From assembly GCF_000002235.5 (NCBI RefSeq), contig NW_022145611.1:18263633-18327632 (forward strand): a stretch of 64,000 bases of DNA, read 5' to 3'. The translations under genes were made by a program, and so were the position numbers. Below the pieces are notes generated by a model, which searched no databases, was not told the origin of the DNA, and was given only the letters and a program-made list of their open reading frames with translations. This DNA is from Strongylocentrotus purpuratus (taxonomy: Eukaryota; Echinodermata; Echinoidea; Camarodonta; Strongylocentrotidae). Shown one piece after another: positions 1 through 13,900 of the stretch. Within the stretch, counting starts at the first letter, position 1; each line of letters begins with the position of its first letter.

Positions 1-3000
1 TCATTATCATTTTAAGGACATCTTGGGACTATCATGATGAGAAAACGGAGACGATTGAAAATTTTCATTTTTTGGCAATAACGATGAGCCAACCCCTTGC
101 CATTTTTGCCAAAAATGGGCGATCTCGAATATATCCAAAATTTGCCTTTACTCTCCTTTAGGAAACGAACGGGAGTCATAATCATTCTAAGGACATCTTG
201 GGACTATCATGATGAGAAAACGGAGACGATTGAAAATTTTCATTTTTTGGCAAAAACGATGAGCTAACCCCTTGCCATTTTTGCCAAAAATGGGCGATTT
301 CGAATATATCCAAAATTTGCCTATTTACTCCCCTTTAGGAACAAACGGGAGTCATTATCATTTTAAGGACATCTTGGGACTATCATGATGAGAAAACGGA
401 GACGATTGAAAATTTTCATTTTTTGGCAATAACGATGAGCTAACCCCTTGCCATTTTTGCCAAAAAGGGGCAATTTCGAATATATCCAAAATTTGTCTTA
501 ATCCCCTTTTGGAAACGAACGGGAGTCATAATCATTCTAAGGACATCTTGGGACTATCATGATGAGAAAACGGAGACGATTGAAAATTTTCATTTTTTGG
601 CAAAAACGATGAGCTAACCCCTTGCCATTTTTGCCAAAAATGGGCAATTTCGAATATATCCAAAATTTGCCTTTACTCCCCTTTAGGAAACGAACGGGAG
701 TCATAATCATTCTAAGGACATCTTGGGACTATCACAATCAGAAAACGGAGAGGATTGAAAATATTCATTTTTTGGCAAAAACGATGAGCCATTTTTACCA
801 AAAAGGGGGATTTTCGAATATAGCCAAAATTTGCCTTTACTCCCCTTTTGGAACAAACGGGAGTCATAATCATTCTAAGGACATCTTGGGACTATCATGA
901 TGAGAAAACGGAGACGATTGAAAATTTTCATTTTTTGGCAAAAACGATGAGCTAACCCCTTGCCATTTTTGCCAAAAATGGGCGATTTCGAATATATCCA
1001 AAATTTGCCTTTACTCCCCTTTAGTAAACGAACGGGAGTCATAATCATTCTAAGGACATCTTGGGACTATCATGATGAGAAAACAGAGACGATTGAAAAT
1101 TTTCATTTTTTGGCAAAAACGATGAGCCATTTATACCAAAAAGGGGGATTTTCGAATATAGCCAAAATTTGCCTTTACTCCCCTTTTGAAACAAACGGGA
1201 GTCATAATCGTTCTAAGGACATCTTGGGACTATCATGGAAAGAAAACGGAGACGAATGAAAATTTTCATTTTTTGGCAAAAACGATGAGCTAACCCCTTG
1301 CCATTTTTGCCAAAAAGGGGCAATTTCGAATATATCCAAAATTTGTCTTAATCCCCTTTGGAAACGAACGGGAGTCATAACCATTCTAAGGACATCTTGG
1401 GACTATCATGATGAGAAAACGGAGACGATTGAAAATTTTCATTTTTTGGCAAAAACGATGAGCTAACCCCTTGCCATTTTTGCCAAAAATGGGCGATTTC
1501 GAATATATCCAAAATTTGCCTTTACTCCCCTTTAGGAAACGAACGGGAGTCATAATCATTCTAAGGACATCTTGGGACTATCATGATGAGAAAACGGAGA
1601 GGATTGATAATTTTAATTTTTTGGCAAAAACGATGAGCTAACCCCTTGCCATTTTTGCCAAAAATGGGCGATTTCGAATATATCCAAAATTTGCCTTTAC
1701 TCCCCTTTAGGAAACGAACGGGAGTCATAATCGTTCTAAGGACATCTTGGGACTATCATTATGAGAAAAACGGAGAGGATTGAAAATTTTCATTTTTTGG
1801 CAAAAACGATGAGCCAACCCCTTGCCATTTTTGCCAAAAATGGGCGATTTCGAATATATCCAAAATTTGCCTTTACTCCCCTTTAGGAAACGAACGGGAG
1901 TCATAATCATTCTAAGGACATCTTGGGACTATCATGATGAGAAAACGGAGACGATTGAAAATTTTCATTTTTTGGCAAAAACGATGAGCTAACCCTTTGC
2001 AATTTTTACCAAAAGGGACGATTTTCGAATATATCCAAAATTTGCCTATTTACTCCCCTTTAGGAACAAACGGGAGTCATTATCATTTTAAGGACATCTT
2101 GGGACTATCATGATGAGAAAACGGAGACGATTGAAAATTTTCATTTTTTGGCAAAAACGATGAGCTAACCCCTTGCCATTTTTGCCAAAAAAGGCAATTT
2201 CGAATATATCCAAAATTTTTCTTAATCCCTTTTGGAAACGAACGGGAGTCATAATCATTCTAAGGACATCTTGGGACTATCATGATGAGAAAACGGAGAC
2301 GATTGAAAATTTTCATTTTTTGGCAAAAACGATGAGCTAACCCCTTGCCATTTTTGCCAAGAATGGGCGATTTCGAATATATCCAAAATTTGTCTTAATC
2401 CCCTTTAGGAAACGAACGGGAGTCATTATCATTCTAAGGACATCTTGGGACTATCATGATGAGAAAACGGAGAGGATTGAAAATTTTCATTTTTTGGCAA
2501 AAACGATGAGCTAACCCCTTGCCATTTTTGCCAAAAATGGGCGATTTCGAATATATCCAAAATTTGCCTATTTACTCCCCTTTTGGAACAAACGGGAGTC
2601 ATAATCGTTCTAAGGACATCTTGGGACTATCATGATGAGAAAACGGAGAGGATTGAAAATTTTCATTTTTTGGCAAAAAAACGATGAGCCATTTTTACCA
2701 AAAAGGGGGATTTTCGAATATAGCCAAAATTTGCCTTTACTCCCCTTTTGGAACAAACGGGAGTCATAATCGTTTTAAGGACATCTTGGGACTATCATGG
2801 AAAGAAAACGGAGACGAATGAAAATTTTCATTTTTGGCAAAAACGATGAGCTAACCCCTTGCCATTTTTGCCAAAAAGGGGCAATTTCGAATATATCCAA
2901 AATTTGTCTTAATCCCCTTTTGGAAACGAACGGGAGTCATAATCATTCTAAGGACATCTTGGGACTATCATGATGAGAAAACGGAGACGATTGAAAATTT

Positions 3001-3419
3001 TCATTTTTTGGCAAAAACGATGAGCTAACCCCTTGCCATTTTTGCCAAAAATGGGCGATTTCGAATATATCCAAAATTTGCCTTTACTCCCCTTTAGGAA
3101 ACGAACGGGAGTCATAATCATTCTAAGGACATCTTGGGACTATCATGATGAGAAAACGGAGACGATTGAAAATTTTCATTTTTTGGCAAAAACGATGAGC
3201 CAACCCCTTGCCATTTTTGCCAAAAATGGGCGATTTCGAATATATCCAAAATTTGCCTTTACTCCCCTTTAGGAAACGAACGGGAGTCATAATCATTCTA
3301 AGGACATCTTGGGACTATCATGATGAGAAAACGGAGACGATTGAAAATTTTCATTTTTTGGCAAAAACGATGAGCTAACCCCTTGCCATTTTTGCCAAAA
3401 ATGGGCGATTTCGAATATA

Positions 3420-6400
3420 TCCAAAATTTGCCTATTTACTCCCCTTTAGGAACAAACGGGAGTCATTATCATTTTAAGGACATCTTGGGACTATCATGAT
3501 GAGAAAACGGAGACGATTGAAAATTTTCATTTTTGGCAATAACGATGAGCTAACCCCTTGCCATTTTTGCCAAAAAGGGCAATTTCGAATATATCCAAAA
3601 TTTGTCTTAATCCCCTTTTGGAAACGAACGGGAGTCATAATCATTCTAAGGACATCTTGGGACTATCATGATGAGAAAACGGAGACGATTGAAAATTTTC
3701 ATTTTTTGGCAAAAACGATGAGCTAACCCCTTGCAATTTTGCCAAAAATGGGCGATTTCGAATATATCCAAAATTTGCCTATTTACTCCCCTTTTGGAAC
3801 AAACGGGAGTCATAATCGTTCTAAGGACATCTTGGGACTATCATGATGAGAAAACGGAGAGGATTGAAAATTTTCATTTTTTGGCAAAAACGATGAGCCA
3901 TTTTTCCCAAAAAGAGGGATTTTCGAATATAGCCAAAATTTGCCTTTACTCCCCTTTTGGAACAAACGGGAGTCATAATTGTTTTAAGGACATCTTGGGA
4001 CTATCATGGAAAGAAAACGGAGACGAATCAAAATTTTCATTTTTTGGCAAAAACGATGAGCTAACCCCTTGCCATTTTTGCCAAAAAGAGGCAATTTCGA
4101 ATATATCCAAAATTTGTCTTAATCCCCTTTTGGAAACGAACGGGAGTCATAACCATTCTAAGGACATCTTGGGACTATCATGATGAGAAAACGGAGACGA
4201 TTGAAAATTTTCATTTTTGGCAAAAACGATGAGCTAACCCCTTGCCATTTTTGCCAAAAATGGGCGATTTCGAATATATCCAAAATTTGCCTTTACTCCC
4301 CTTTAGGAAACGAACGGGAGTCATAATCATTCTAAGGACATCTTGGGACTATCATGATGAGAAAACGGAGAGGATTGATAATTTTCATTTTTTGGCAAAA
4401 ACGATGAGCTAACCCCTTGCAATTTTTGCCAAAATGGGCGATTTCGAATATATCCAAAATTTGCCTATTTACTCCCCTTTTGAACAAACGGGAGTCAAAA
4501 TCGTTCTAAGGACATCTTGGGACTATCATGGAAAGAAAACGGAGACGATTGAAAATTTTCATTTTTTGGCAAAAACGATGAGCTTACCCCTTGCCATTTT
4601 TGCCAAAAATGGGCGATTTTTGAATATATCCAAAATTTGCCTTTACTCCCCTTTAGGAAACGAACGGGAGTCATAATCATTCTAAGGACATCTTGGGACT
4701 ATCATGATGAGAAAACGGAGACGATTGAAAATTTTCATTTTTTGGCAAAAACGATGAGCTAACCCCTTGCCATTTTTGCCAAAAATGGGCAATTTCGAAT
4801 ATATCCAAAATTTGTCTTAATCCCCTTATGAAAACGAACGGGAGTCATAATCATTCTAAGGACATCTTGGGACTATCATGATGAGAAAACGGAGACGATT
4901 GAAAATTTTTATTTTTTGGCAAAAACGATGAGCTAACCCCTTGCCATTTTTGCCAAAAATGGGCGATTTCGAATATATCCAAAATTTGCCTATTTACTCC
5001 CCTTTAGGAACAAACGGGAGTCATTATCATTTTAAGGACATCTTGGGACTATCATGATGAGAAAACGGAGACGATTGAAAATTTTCATTTTTTGGCAATA
5101 ACGATGAGCTAACCCCTTGCCATTTTTGCCAAAAAGGGGCAATTTCGAATATATCCAAAATTTGTCTTAATCCCCTTTTGGAAACGAACGGGAGTCATAA
5201 TCATTCTAAGGACATCTTGGGACTATCATGATGAGAAAACGGAGACGATTGAAAATTTTCATTTTTTGGCAAAAACGATGAGCTAACCCCTTGCAATTTT
5301 GCCAAAAATGGGCGATTTCGAATATATCCAAAATTTGCCTATTTACTCCCCTTTTGGAACAAACGGGAGTCATAATCGTTCTAAGGACATCTTGGACTAT
5401 CATGATGAGAAAACGGAGAGGATTGAAAATTTTCATTTTTTGGCAAAAACGATGAGCCATTTTTCCCAAAAAGAGGGATTTTCGAATATAGCCAAAATTT
5501 GCCTTTACTCCCCTTTTAGAACAAACGGGAGTCAGAATTGTTCTAAGGACATCTTGGGACTATCATGGAAATGAAACGGAGACGAATGAAAATTTTCATT
5601 TTTTGGCAAAAACGATGAGCTAACCCCTTGCCATTTTTGCCAAAAAGAGGCAATTTCGAATATATCCAAAATTGTCTTAATCCCCTTTTGGAAACGAACG
5701 GGAGTCATACCATTCTAAGGACATCTTGGGACTATCATGATGAGAAAACGGAGACGATTGAAAATTTCATTTTTTGGCAAAAACGATGAGCTAACCCCTT
5801 GCCATTTTGCCAAAAATGGGCGATTTCGAATATATCCAAAATTTGCCTTTACTCCCCTTAGGAAACGAACGGGAGTCATAATCATTCTAAGGACATCTTG
5901 GGGATATCATGATGAGAAAACGGAGAGGATTGATAAATTTTCATTTTTGGCAAAAACGATGAGCTAACCCCTTGCAATTTTTGCCAAAAATGGGCGATTT
6001 CGAATATATCCAAAATTTGCCTATTACTCCCCTTTTGGAACAAACGGGAGTCATAATCGTTCTAAGGACATCTTGGGACTATCATGGAAAGAAACGGAGA
6101 CGATTGAAAATTTTCATTTTTTGGCAAAAACGATGAGCTTACCCTTGCCATTTTTGCCAAAAATGGGCGATTTTGGAATATATCCAAAATTTGCCTTTAC
6201 TCCCCTTTAGGAAACGAACGGGAGTCATAATCATTCTAAGGACATCTTGGGACTATCATGATGAGAAAACGGAGACGATTGAAAATTTTCATTTTTGGCA
6301 AAACGATGAGCTAACCCCTTGCCATTTTTGCCAAAAAATGGGCAATTTCGAATATATCCAAAATTTGTCTTAATCCCCTTTGGAAACGAACGGGAGTCAT

Positions 6401-6520
6401 AATCATTCTAAGGACATCTTGGAACTATCATGATGAGAAAACGGAGACGATTGAAATTTTTATTTTTTTGGCAAAAACGATGAGCTAACCCCTTGCCATT
6501 TTTGCAAAAATGGGGCGATT
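3420..6520 (+). repeat. Nine-monomer higher-order repeat, about 1,560 bp, two copies in tandem
   Basis: Rare monomer variants recur at a constant offset. The TTGCAATTTTGCCAAAAATG variant lies at about 3731 and 5291. The GAGCCATTTTTCCCAAAAAG short monomer lies at about 3895 and 5455. The TCATGGAAAG variant lies at about 4008/5566 and again at 4528/6084. The GATGAGCTTACCC variant lies at about 4581/6136. All offsets are 1,555-1,560 bp, or nine monomers. An earlier pair of the same markers (about 1121/2684 and 1235/2798) has the same spacing, so the nine-mer is the organising unit of the left block. Confidence 0.85.
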
Positions 6521-7481
6521 CGAATATATCCAAAATTTGCCTTTACTCCCCTTTAGGAAACGAACGGGAGTCATAATCATTCTAAGGACATCTTGGGACT
6601 ATCATGATGAGAAAACGGAGAGGATTGATAATTTTCATTTTTTGGCAAAATCGATGAGCTAACCCTTGCCATTTTTGCCAAAAATGGCGATTTCGAATAT
6701 ATCCAAAATTTGCCTTACTCCCCTTTAGGAAACGAACGGGAGTCATAATCATTCTAAGGACATCTTGGGACTATCATGATGAGAAAACGGAGAGGATTGA
6801 AAATTTTCATTTTTTGGCAAAAACGATGAGCTAACCCCTTGCCATTTTTGCCAAAATGGGCGGCGATTTTGAATATATCCAAAATTTGCCTTTACTCCCT
6901 TTAGGAACAAACGGGAGTCATTATCATTTAAGGACATCTTGGGACTATCATGATGAGAAAACGGAGACGATTGAAAAATTTTCATTTTTTGGCAAAACGA
7001 TGAGCTAACCCCTTGCCATTTTTGCCAAAAATGGGCAATTTGGATATATCCAAAATTTGTCTTGATCCCCTTTTGGAAACGAACGGGAGTCATAATCATT
7101 CTAAGGACATCTTGGGACTATCATGATGAGAAAACGGAGACGATTGAAAATTTTCATTTTTTTGGCAAAAACGATGAGCTAACCCCTTGCCAATTTTTGC
7201 CAAAAAATGGGCGATTTCGAATATATCCAAAATTTGCCTTTACTCCCTTTTAGGAAACGAACGGGAGTCATGATCATTCTAAGGACATCTTGGGACTATC
7301 ATGATGAGAAAACGAGAGAGGATTGAAAATTTTCATTTTTTGGCAAAAACGATGAGCCAACCTCTTGCAATTTTGCCAAAAATGGGCAATTTCGAATATA
7401 TCCAAAATTTGTCTTAATCCCCTTTTGGAAACGAAGGGAGTCATAATCATTCTAAGGACATCTTGGAACTATCATGGAAAG
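5560..7481 (+). repeat. Satellite stretch with many single-base indels beside the gap
   Basis: The monomers are the same as to the left, but single-base losses and gains, mostly in runs of A, T, C or G, become frequent (for example CATTTTTGG for CATTTTTTGG, ACCCTTGCC for ACCCCTTGCC). The second nine-mer copy differs from the first largely by such indels. This pattern resembles uncorrected long-read sequence or poor consensus beside an assembly break rather than biological divergence. Confidence 0.6.
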
Positions 7482-7981
7482 NNNNNNNNNNNNNNNNNNN
7501 NNNNNNNNNNNNNNNNNNNNNNNNNNNNNNNNNNNNNNNNNNNNNNNNNNNNNNNNNNNNNNNNNNNNNNNNNNNNNNNNNNNNNNNNNNNNNNNNNNNN
7601 NNNNNNNNNNNNNNNNNNNNNNNNNNNNNNNNNNNNNNNNNNNNNNNNNNNNNNNNNNNNNNNNNNNNNNNNNNNNNNNNNNNNNNNNNNNNNNNNNNNN
7701 NNNNNNNNNNNNNNNNNNNNNNNNNNNNNNNNNNNNNNNNNNNNNNNNNNNNNNNNNNNNNNNNNNNNNNNNNNNNNNNNNNNNNNNNNNNNNNNNNNNN
7801 NNNNNNNNNNNNNNNNNNNNNNNNNNNNNNNNNNNNNNNNNNNNNNNNNNNNNNNNNNNNNNNNNNNNNNNNNNNNNNNNNNNNNNNNNNNNNNNNNNNN
7901 NNNNNNNNNNNNNNNNNNNNNNNNNNNNNNNNNNNNNNNNNNNNNNNNNNNNNNNNNNNNNNNNNNNNNNNNNNNNNNNNN
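7482..7981. other. Assembly gap, 500 N
   Basis: Exactly 500 consecutive N with satellite monomers on both sides, probably a placeholder of fixed size. The true number of monomers missing here is unknown. Long open frames spanning it are artefacts. Confidence 0.99.
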
Positions 7982-10900
7982 CCCTTGCCATTTTTGCCAA
8001 AATGGGTGATTTCGAATATATCCAAAATTTGCCTTTACTCCCTTTAGGAAACAAACGGGAGTCATAATCATTCTAAGGACATCTTGGGACTATCATGATG
8101 AGAAAACGGAGACGATTGAAAATTTTCATTTTTTGGCAAAAACGATGAGCTAACCCCTTGCCATTTTTACCAAAAATGGGCGATTTCGAATATATCCAAA
8201 TTTGCCCTTTACTCCCCTTTAGGAAACGAACGGGAGTCATAATCATTCTAAGGACATCTTGGGACTATCATGATGAGAAAACGGAGACGATTGAAAATTT
8301 TCATTTTTTGGCAAAAACGATGAGCTAAACCCCTTGCAATTTTTACCAAAAGGGACGATTTTCGAATATATCCAAAATTTGCCTATTTACTCCCCTTTAG
8401 GACACAAAACGGGAGTCATTATCATTTAGAAGGACATCTTGGGACTATCATGATGAGAAAACGGAGACGATTGAAAATTTCATTTTTTGGGCAATAACGA
8501 TGAGCTAACCCCTTGCCATTTTTGCCAAAAAGGGGCATTTCGAATATATCCAAAATTTGCCTTTACTCCCCTTTTGGAAACGAACGGGAGTCATTATCAT
8601 TCTAAGGACTCTTGGGACTATCATGATGAGAAAACGGAGACGATTGAAAAATTTTATTTTTGGGCAAAACGATGAGCTAACCCCTTGCAATTTTTACCAA
8701 AAGGGACGATTTTCGAATATATCCAAAATTTGCCTATTTACTCCCCTTTAGGAACAAATGGGAGTCATATCATTTTAAGGACATCTTGGGACTATCATGA
8801 TGAGAAACGGAGAGGATTGAAAATTTTCATTTTTTGGCAATAACGATGAGCTAACCCCTTGCCATTTTGCCAAAAGGGGCAATTTCGAATATATCCAAAA
8901 TTTTGCCTTTACTCCCCTTTTGGAAACGAACGGGAGTCATTATCATTCTAAGGACATCTTGGGACTATCATGATGAGAAAACGGAGACGATTGAAAATTT
9001 TTATTTTTTGGCAAAAACGATGAGCTAACCCCTTTGCCATTTTTGCCAAAATGGCGATTTCGAATATATCCAAAATTTGCCTTTACTCCCCTTTAGGAAA
9101 CGAACGGGAGTCATAATCATTCTTATGACATCTTGGGACTATCATGATGAGAAAACGGAGACGATTGAAAATTTTCATTTTTTGGCAAAAATGATGAGCT
9201 AACCCCTTGCCATTTTTACCAAAATGGACGATTTTCGAATATATCCAAATTTGCCTATTTACTCCCCTTTAGGAACGAACGGGAGTCATAATCATTCTAA
9301 GGACATCTTGGGACTATCATGATGAGAAAACGGAGACGATTGAAAATTTCATTTTTTGGCAAAAACGATGAGCTTACCCCTTGCCATTTTTGCAAAAAAT
9401 GGGCGATTTCGAATATATCCAAAATTTCCTTAACTCCCCTTTAGGAAACGAACGGGAGTCATAAACATTCTAAGGACATCTTGGGACTATCATGATGAGA
9501 AAACGGAGACGATTGAAATTTTCATTTTTTTGGCAAAAACGATGAGCTAACGTACCCCTTGCCATTTTTTGCCAAAAATGGGCGATTTCGAATATATCCA
9601 AAATTTGCCTTTACTCCCCTTTAGGAAACGAACGGGAGTCATAATCATTCTAAGGACATCTTGGGACTATCATGATGAGAAAACGGAGACGATTGAAAAT
9701 TTTCATTTTTGGCAAAAACGATGAGCTAACCCCTTGCAATTTTTACCAAAAGGGACGATTTTCGAATATATCCAAAATTTGCCTATTTACTCCCCTTTAG
9801 GAACAAACGGGAGTCATTATCATTTTAAGGACATCTTGGGACTATCATGATGAGAAAACGGAGACGATTGAAATTTTCATTTTTTGGCAATAACGATGAG
9901 CTAACCCCTTGCCATTTTTGCCAAAAAGGGCAATTTCGAATATATCCAAAATTTGCCTTTACTCCCCTTTTTGAAACGAACGGGAGTCATTATCATTCTA
10001 AGGACATCTTGGGACTATCATGATGAGAAAACGGAGACGATTGAAAAATTTTATTTTTGGGCAAAAACGATGAGCTAACCCCTTGCCATTTTTGCCAAAA
10101 ATGGGCGATTTCGAATATATCCAAAATTTGCCTTTACTCCCCTTTAGGAAACAAACGGGAGTCATAATCATTCTAAGGACATCTTGGGACTATCATGATG
10201 AGAAAACGGAGACGATTGAAAATTTTCATTTTTTGGCAAAAACGATGAGCTAACCCCTTGCCATTTTTACCAAAAATGGGCGATTTCGAATATATCCAAA
10301 ATTTGCCCTTTACTCCCCTTTAGGAAACGAACGGGAGTCATAATCATTCTAAGGACATCTTGGGACTATCATGATGAGAAAACGGAGACGATTGAAAATT
10401 TTCATTTTTTGGCAAAAACGATGAGCTAACCCCTTGCAATTTTTACCAAAGGGACGATTTTCGAATATGTCCAAAATTTGCCTATTTACTCCCCTTTAGG
10501 AAAAACGGAGTCATTATCATTTTAAGGACATCTTGGGACTATCATGATGAGAAACGGAGACGATTGAAAATTTCATTTTTGGCAATAACGATGAGCTAAC
10601 CCCTTGCCATTTTTGCCAAAAAGGGGCAATTTATTCGAATATATCCAAAATTTGCCTTTACTCCCCTTTTGGAAACGAACGGGAGTCATTATCATTCTAA
10701 GGACATCTTGGGACTATCATGATGAGAAAACGGAGACGACTTGATTGAATTTATATTTTTTATTTTGGGCAATAACGATGAGCTAACCCCTTGCAATTTT
10801 TACCAAAAGGGACGATTTTCGAATATATCCAAAATTTGCCTATTTACTCCCTTTAGGAACAAAACGGGAGTCATTATCATTTTAGGACATCTTGGGACTA

Positions 10901-13900
10901 TCATGATGAGAAAACGGAGACGATTGAAAATTTTCATTTTTTGGCAATAACGATGAGCTAACCCCTTGCAATTTTTACCCAAAAGGGGACGATTTTCGAA
11001 TATATCCAAAATTTGCCTATTTACTCCCCTTTAGGAAACGAACGGGAGTCATAATCATTCTAAGGACATCTTGGGACTATCATGATGAGAAAACGGAGAC
11101 GATTGAAAATTTTCATTTTTTGGCAAAACGATGAGCTAACCCCTTGCAATTTTTACCAAAAGGGACGATTTTCGAATATGTCCAAAATTTGCCTATTTAC
11201 TCCCCTTTAGGAACAAACGGGAGTCATTATCATTTAAGGACATCTTGGGACTATCATGATGAGAAAACGGAGACGATTGAAAATTTTCATTTTTGGCAAT
11301 AACGATGAGCTAACCCCTTGCCATTTTTGCCAAAAGGGCAATTTCGAATATATCCAAAATTTGCCTTTACTCCCCTTTTGGAAACGAACGGGAGTCATTA
11401 TCATTCTAAGGACATCTTGGGACTATCATGATGAGAAAACGGAGACGATTGAAAAATTTTATTTTTGGGCAATAACGATGAGCTACCCCTTGCAATTTTT
11501 ACCAAAAGGGACGATTTTCGAATATATCCAAAATTTGCCTATTTACTCCCCTTTAGGAACAACGGGAGTCATTATCATTTTAAGGACATCTTGGGACTAT
11601 CATGATGAGAAAACGGAGACGATTGAAAATTTTCATTTTTTGGCAATAACGATGAGCTAACCCCTTGCCATTTTTGCCAAAAAGGGCAATTTCGAATATA
11701 TCCAAAATTTGCCTTTACTCCCCTTTAGGAAACAAACGGGAGTCATAATCATTCTAAGGACATCTTGGGACTATCATGATGAGAAAACGGAGACGATTGA
11801 AAATTTTCATTTTTTGGCAAAAACGATGAGCTAACCCCTTCCCATTTTTACCAAAATGGGCGATTTCGAATATATCCAAAATTTGCCTTTACTCCCCTTT
11901 AGGAAACGAACGGGAGTCATAATCATTCTAAGGACATCTTGGGACTATCATGATGAGAAAACGGAGACGATTGAAAATTTTCATTTTTTGGCAAAAACGA
12001 TGAGCTAACCCCTTGCAATTTTTACCAAAAGGGACGATTTTCGAATATATCCAAAATTTGCCTATTTACTCCCCTTTAGGAACAAACGGGAGTCATTATC
12101 ATTTTAAGGACATCTTGGGACTATCATGATGAGAAAACGGAGACGATTGAAAATTTTCATTTTTTGGCAATAACGATGAGCTAACCCCCTTGCCATTTTT
12201 TGCCAAAAAGGGGCAATTTCGAATATATCCAAAATTTGCCTTTACTCCCCTTTTGGAAACGAATGGGAGTCATTATCATTCTAAGGACATCTTGGGACTA
12301 TCATGATGAGAAAACGGAGACGATTGAAAAATTTTATTTTTGGGCAAAAACGATGAGCTAACCCTTGCCATTTTTGCCAAAATGGGCGATTTCGAATATA
12401 TCCAAAATTTGCCTTTACTCCCCTTTAGGAAACGAACGGGAGTCAAATCATTCTAAGGACATCTTGGGACTATCATGATGAGAAAACGGAGACGATTGAA
12501 AATTTTCATTTTTTGGCAAAAACGATGAGCTAACCCTTTGCCATTTTTACCAAAAATGGGCGATTTCGAATATATCCAAAATTTGCCTTACTCCCCTTTA
12601 GGAAACGAACGGGAGTCATAATCATTCTAGGACATCTTGGGACTATCATGATGAGAAAACGGAGACGATTGAAAATTTTCATTTTTTGGCAAAAACGATG
12701 AGCTAACCCCTTGCAATTTTTACCAAAAGGGACGATTTTCGAATATATCCAAAATTTGCCTATTTACTCCCCTTTAGGAACAAACGGGAGTCATTATCAT
12801 TTTAAGGACATCTTGGGACTATCATGATGAGAAAACGGAGACGATTGAAAATTTTCATTTTTGGCAATAACGATGAGCTAACCCCTTGCCATTTTTGCCA
12901 AAAGGGGCAATTTCGAATATATCCAAAATTTGCCTTTACTCCCCTTTTGGAAACGAACGGGAGTCATTATCATTCTAAGGACATCTTGGGACTATCATGA
13001 TGAGAAAACGGAGACGATTGAAAATTTTATTTTGGGCAATAACGATGAGCTAACCCCTTGCAATTTTTACCAAAGGGACGATTTTCGAATATATCCAAAA
13101 TTTGCCTATTTACTCCCCTTTAGGAACAAACGGGAGTCATTATCATTTTAAGGACATCTTGGGACTATCATGATGAGAAAACGGAGACGATTGAAAATTT
13201 TCATTTTTTGGCAATAACGATGAGCTAACCCCTTGCCATTTTTGCCAAAAGGGGCAATTTCGAATATATCCAAAATTTGCCTTTACTCCCCTTTTGGAAA
13301 CGAACGGGAGTCATTATCATTCTAAGGACATCTTGGGACTATCATGATGAGAAAACGGAGACGATTGAAAAATTTCATTTTTGGCAAAAACGATGAGCTA
13401 ACCCCTTGCCATTTTACCAAAAATGGGCGATTTCGAATATATCCAAATGTGCCTATTTACTCCCCTTTAGGAAACGAACGGAGTCATAATCATTCTAAGG
13501 ACATCTTGGGACTATCATGATGAGAAAACGGAGACGATTGAAAATTTTCATTTTTTGGCAAAAACGATGAGCTAACCCCTTGCCATTTTTGCAAAAATGG
13601 GCGATTTCGAATATATCCAAAATTTGCCTTTACTCCCCTTTAGGAAACGAACGGGAGTCATAATCATTCTAAGGACATCTTGGGACTATCATGATGAGAA
13701 AACGGAGACGATTGAAAAAATTTTATTTTGGGCAAAAACGATGAGCTAACCCCTTGCCATTTTTGCCAAAAATGGTGATTTCGAATATATCCAAAATTTG
13801 CCTTTACTCCCCTTTAGGAAACAAACGGGAGTCATAATCATTCTAAGGACATCTTGGGACTATCATGATGAGAAAACGGAGACGATTGAAAATTTTCATT

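Larger units (their letters stand above)
1..7481 (+). repeat. Satellite array, left block (about 174-bp monomers)
   Basis: Head-to-tail copies of one AT-rich monomer. Landmarks recur in fixed order: GGGAGTCATAATCATTC, AAGGACATCTTGGGACTATC, GAAAACGGAGACGATTG, TTTTTTGGCAAAAACGATGAGC, TTGCCATTTTTGCC and CGAATATATCCAAAATTTG. Spacing between successive GGGAGTCAT landmarks is 174-176 bp for full monomers and about 165 bp for a short form. Variants differ in the last third (CTTTACTCCCCTTTAGG, CTATTTACTCCCC, GTCTTAATCCCC). The array continues past the left edge. The monomer is a multiple of three long, so repeated peptides of about 58 residues appear in translation; they are interrupted by TAA in most copies and I do not regard them as coding. 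Confidence 0.97.

Noticed and set aside
7365-8071. Open frames of about 200 codons across the gap
   Set aside because: They consist mostly of N and have no sequence behind them.
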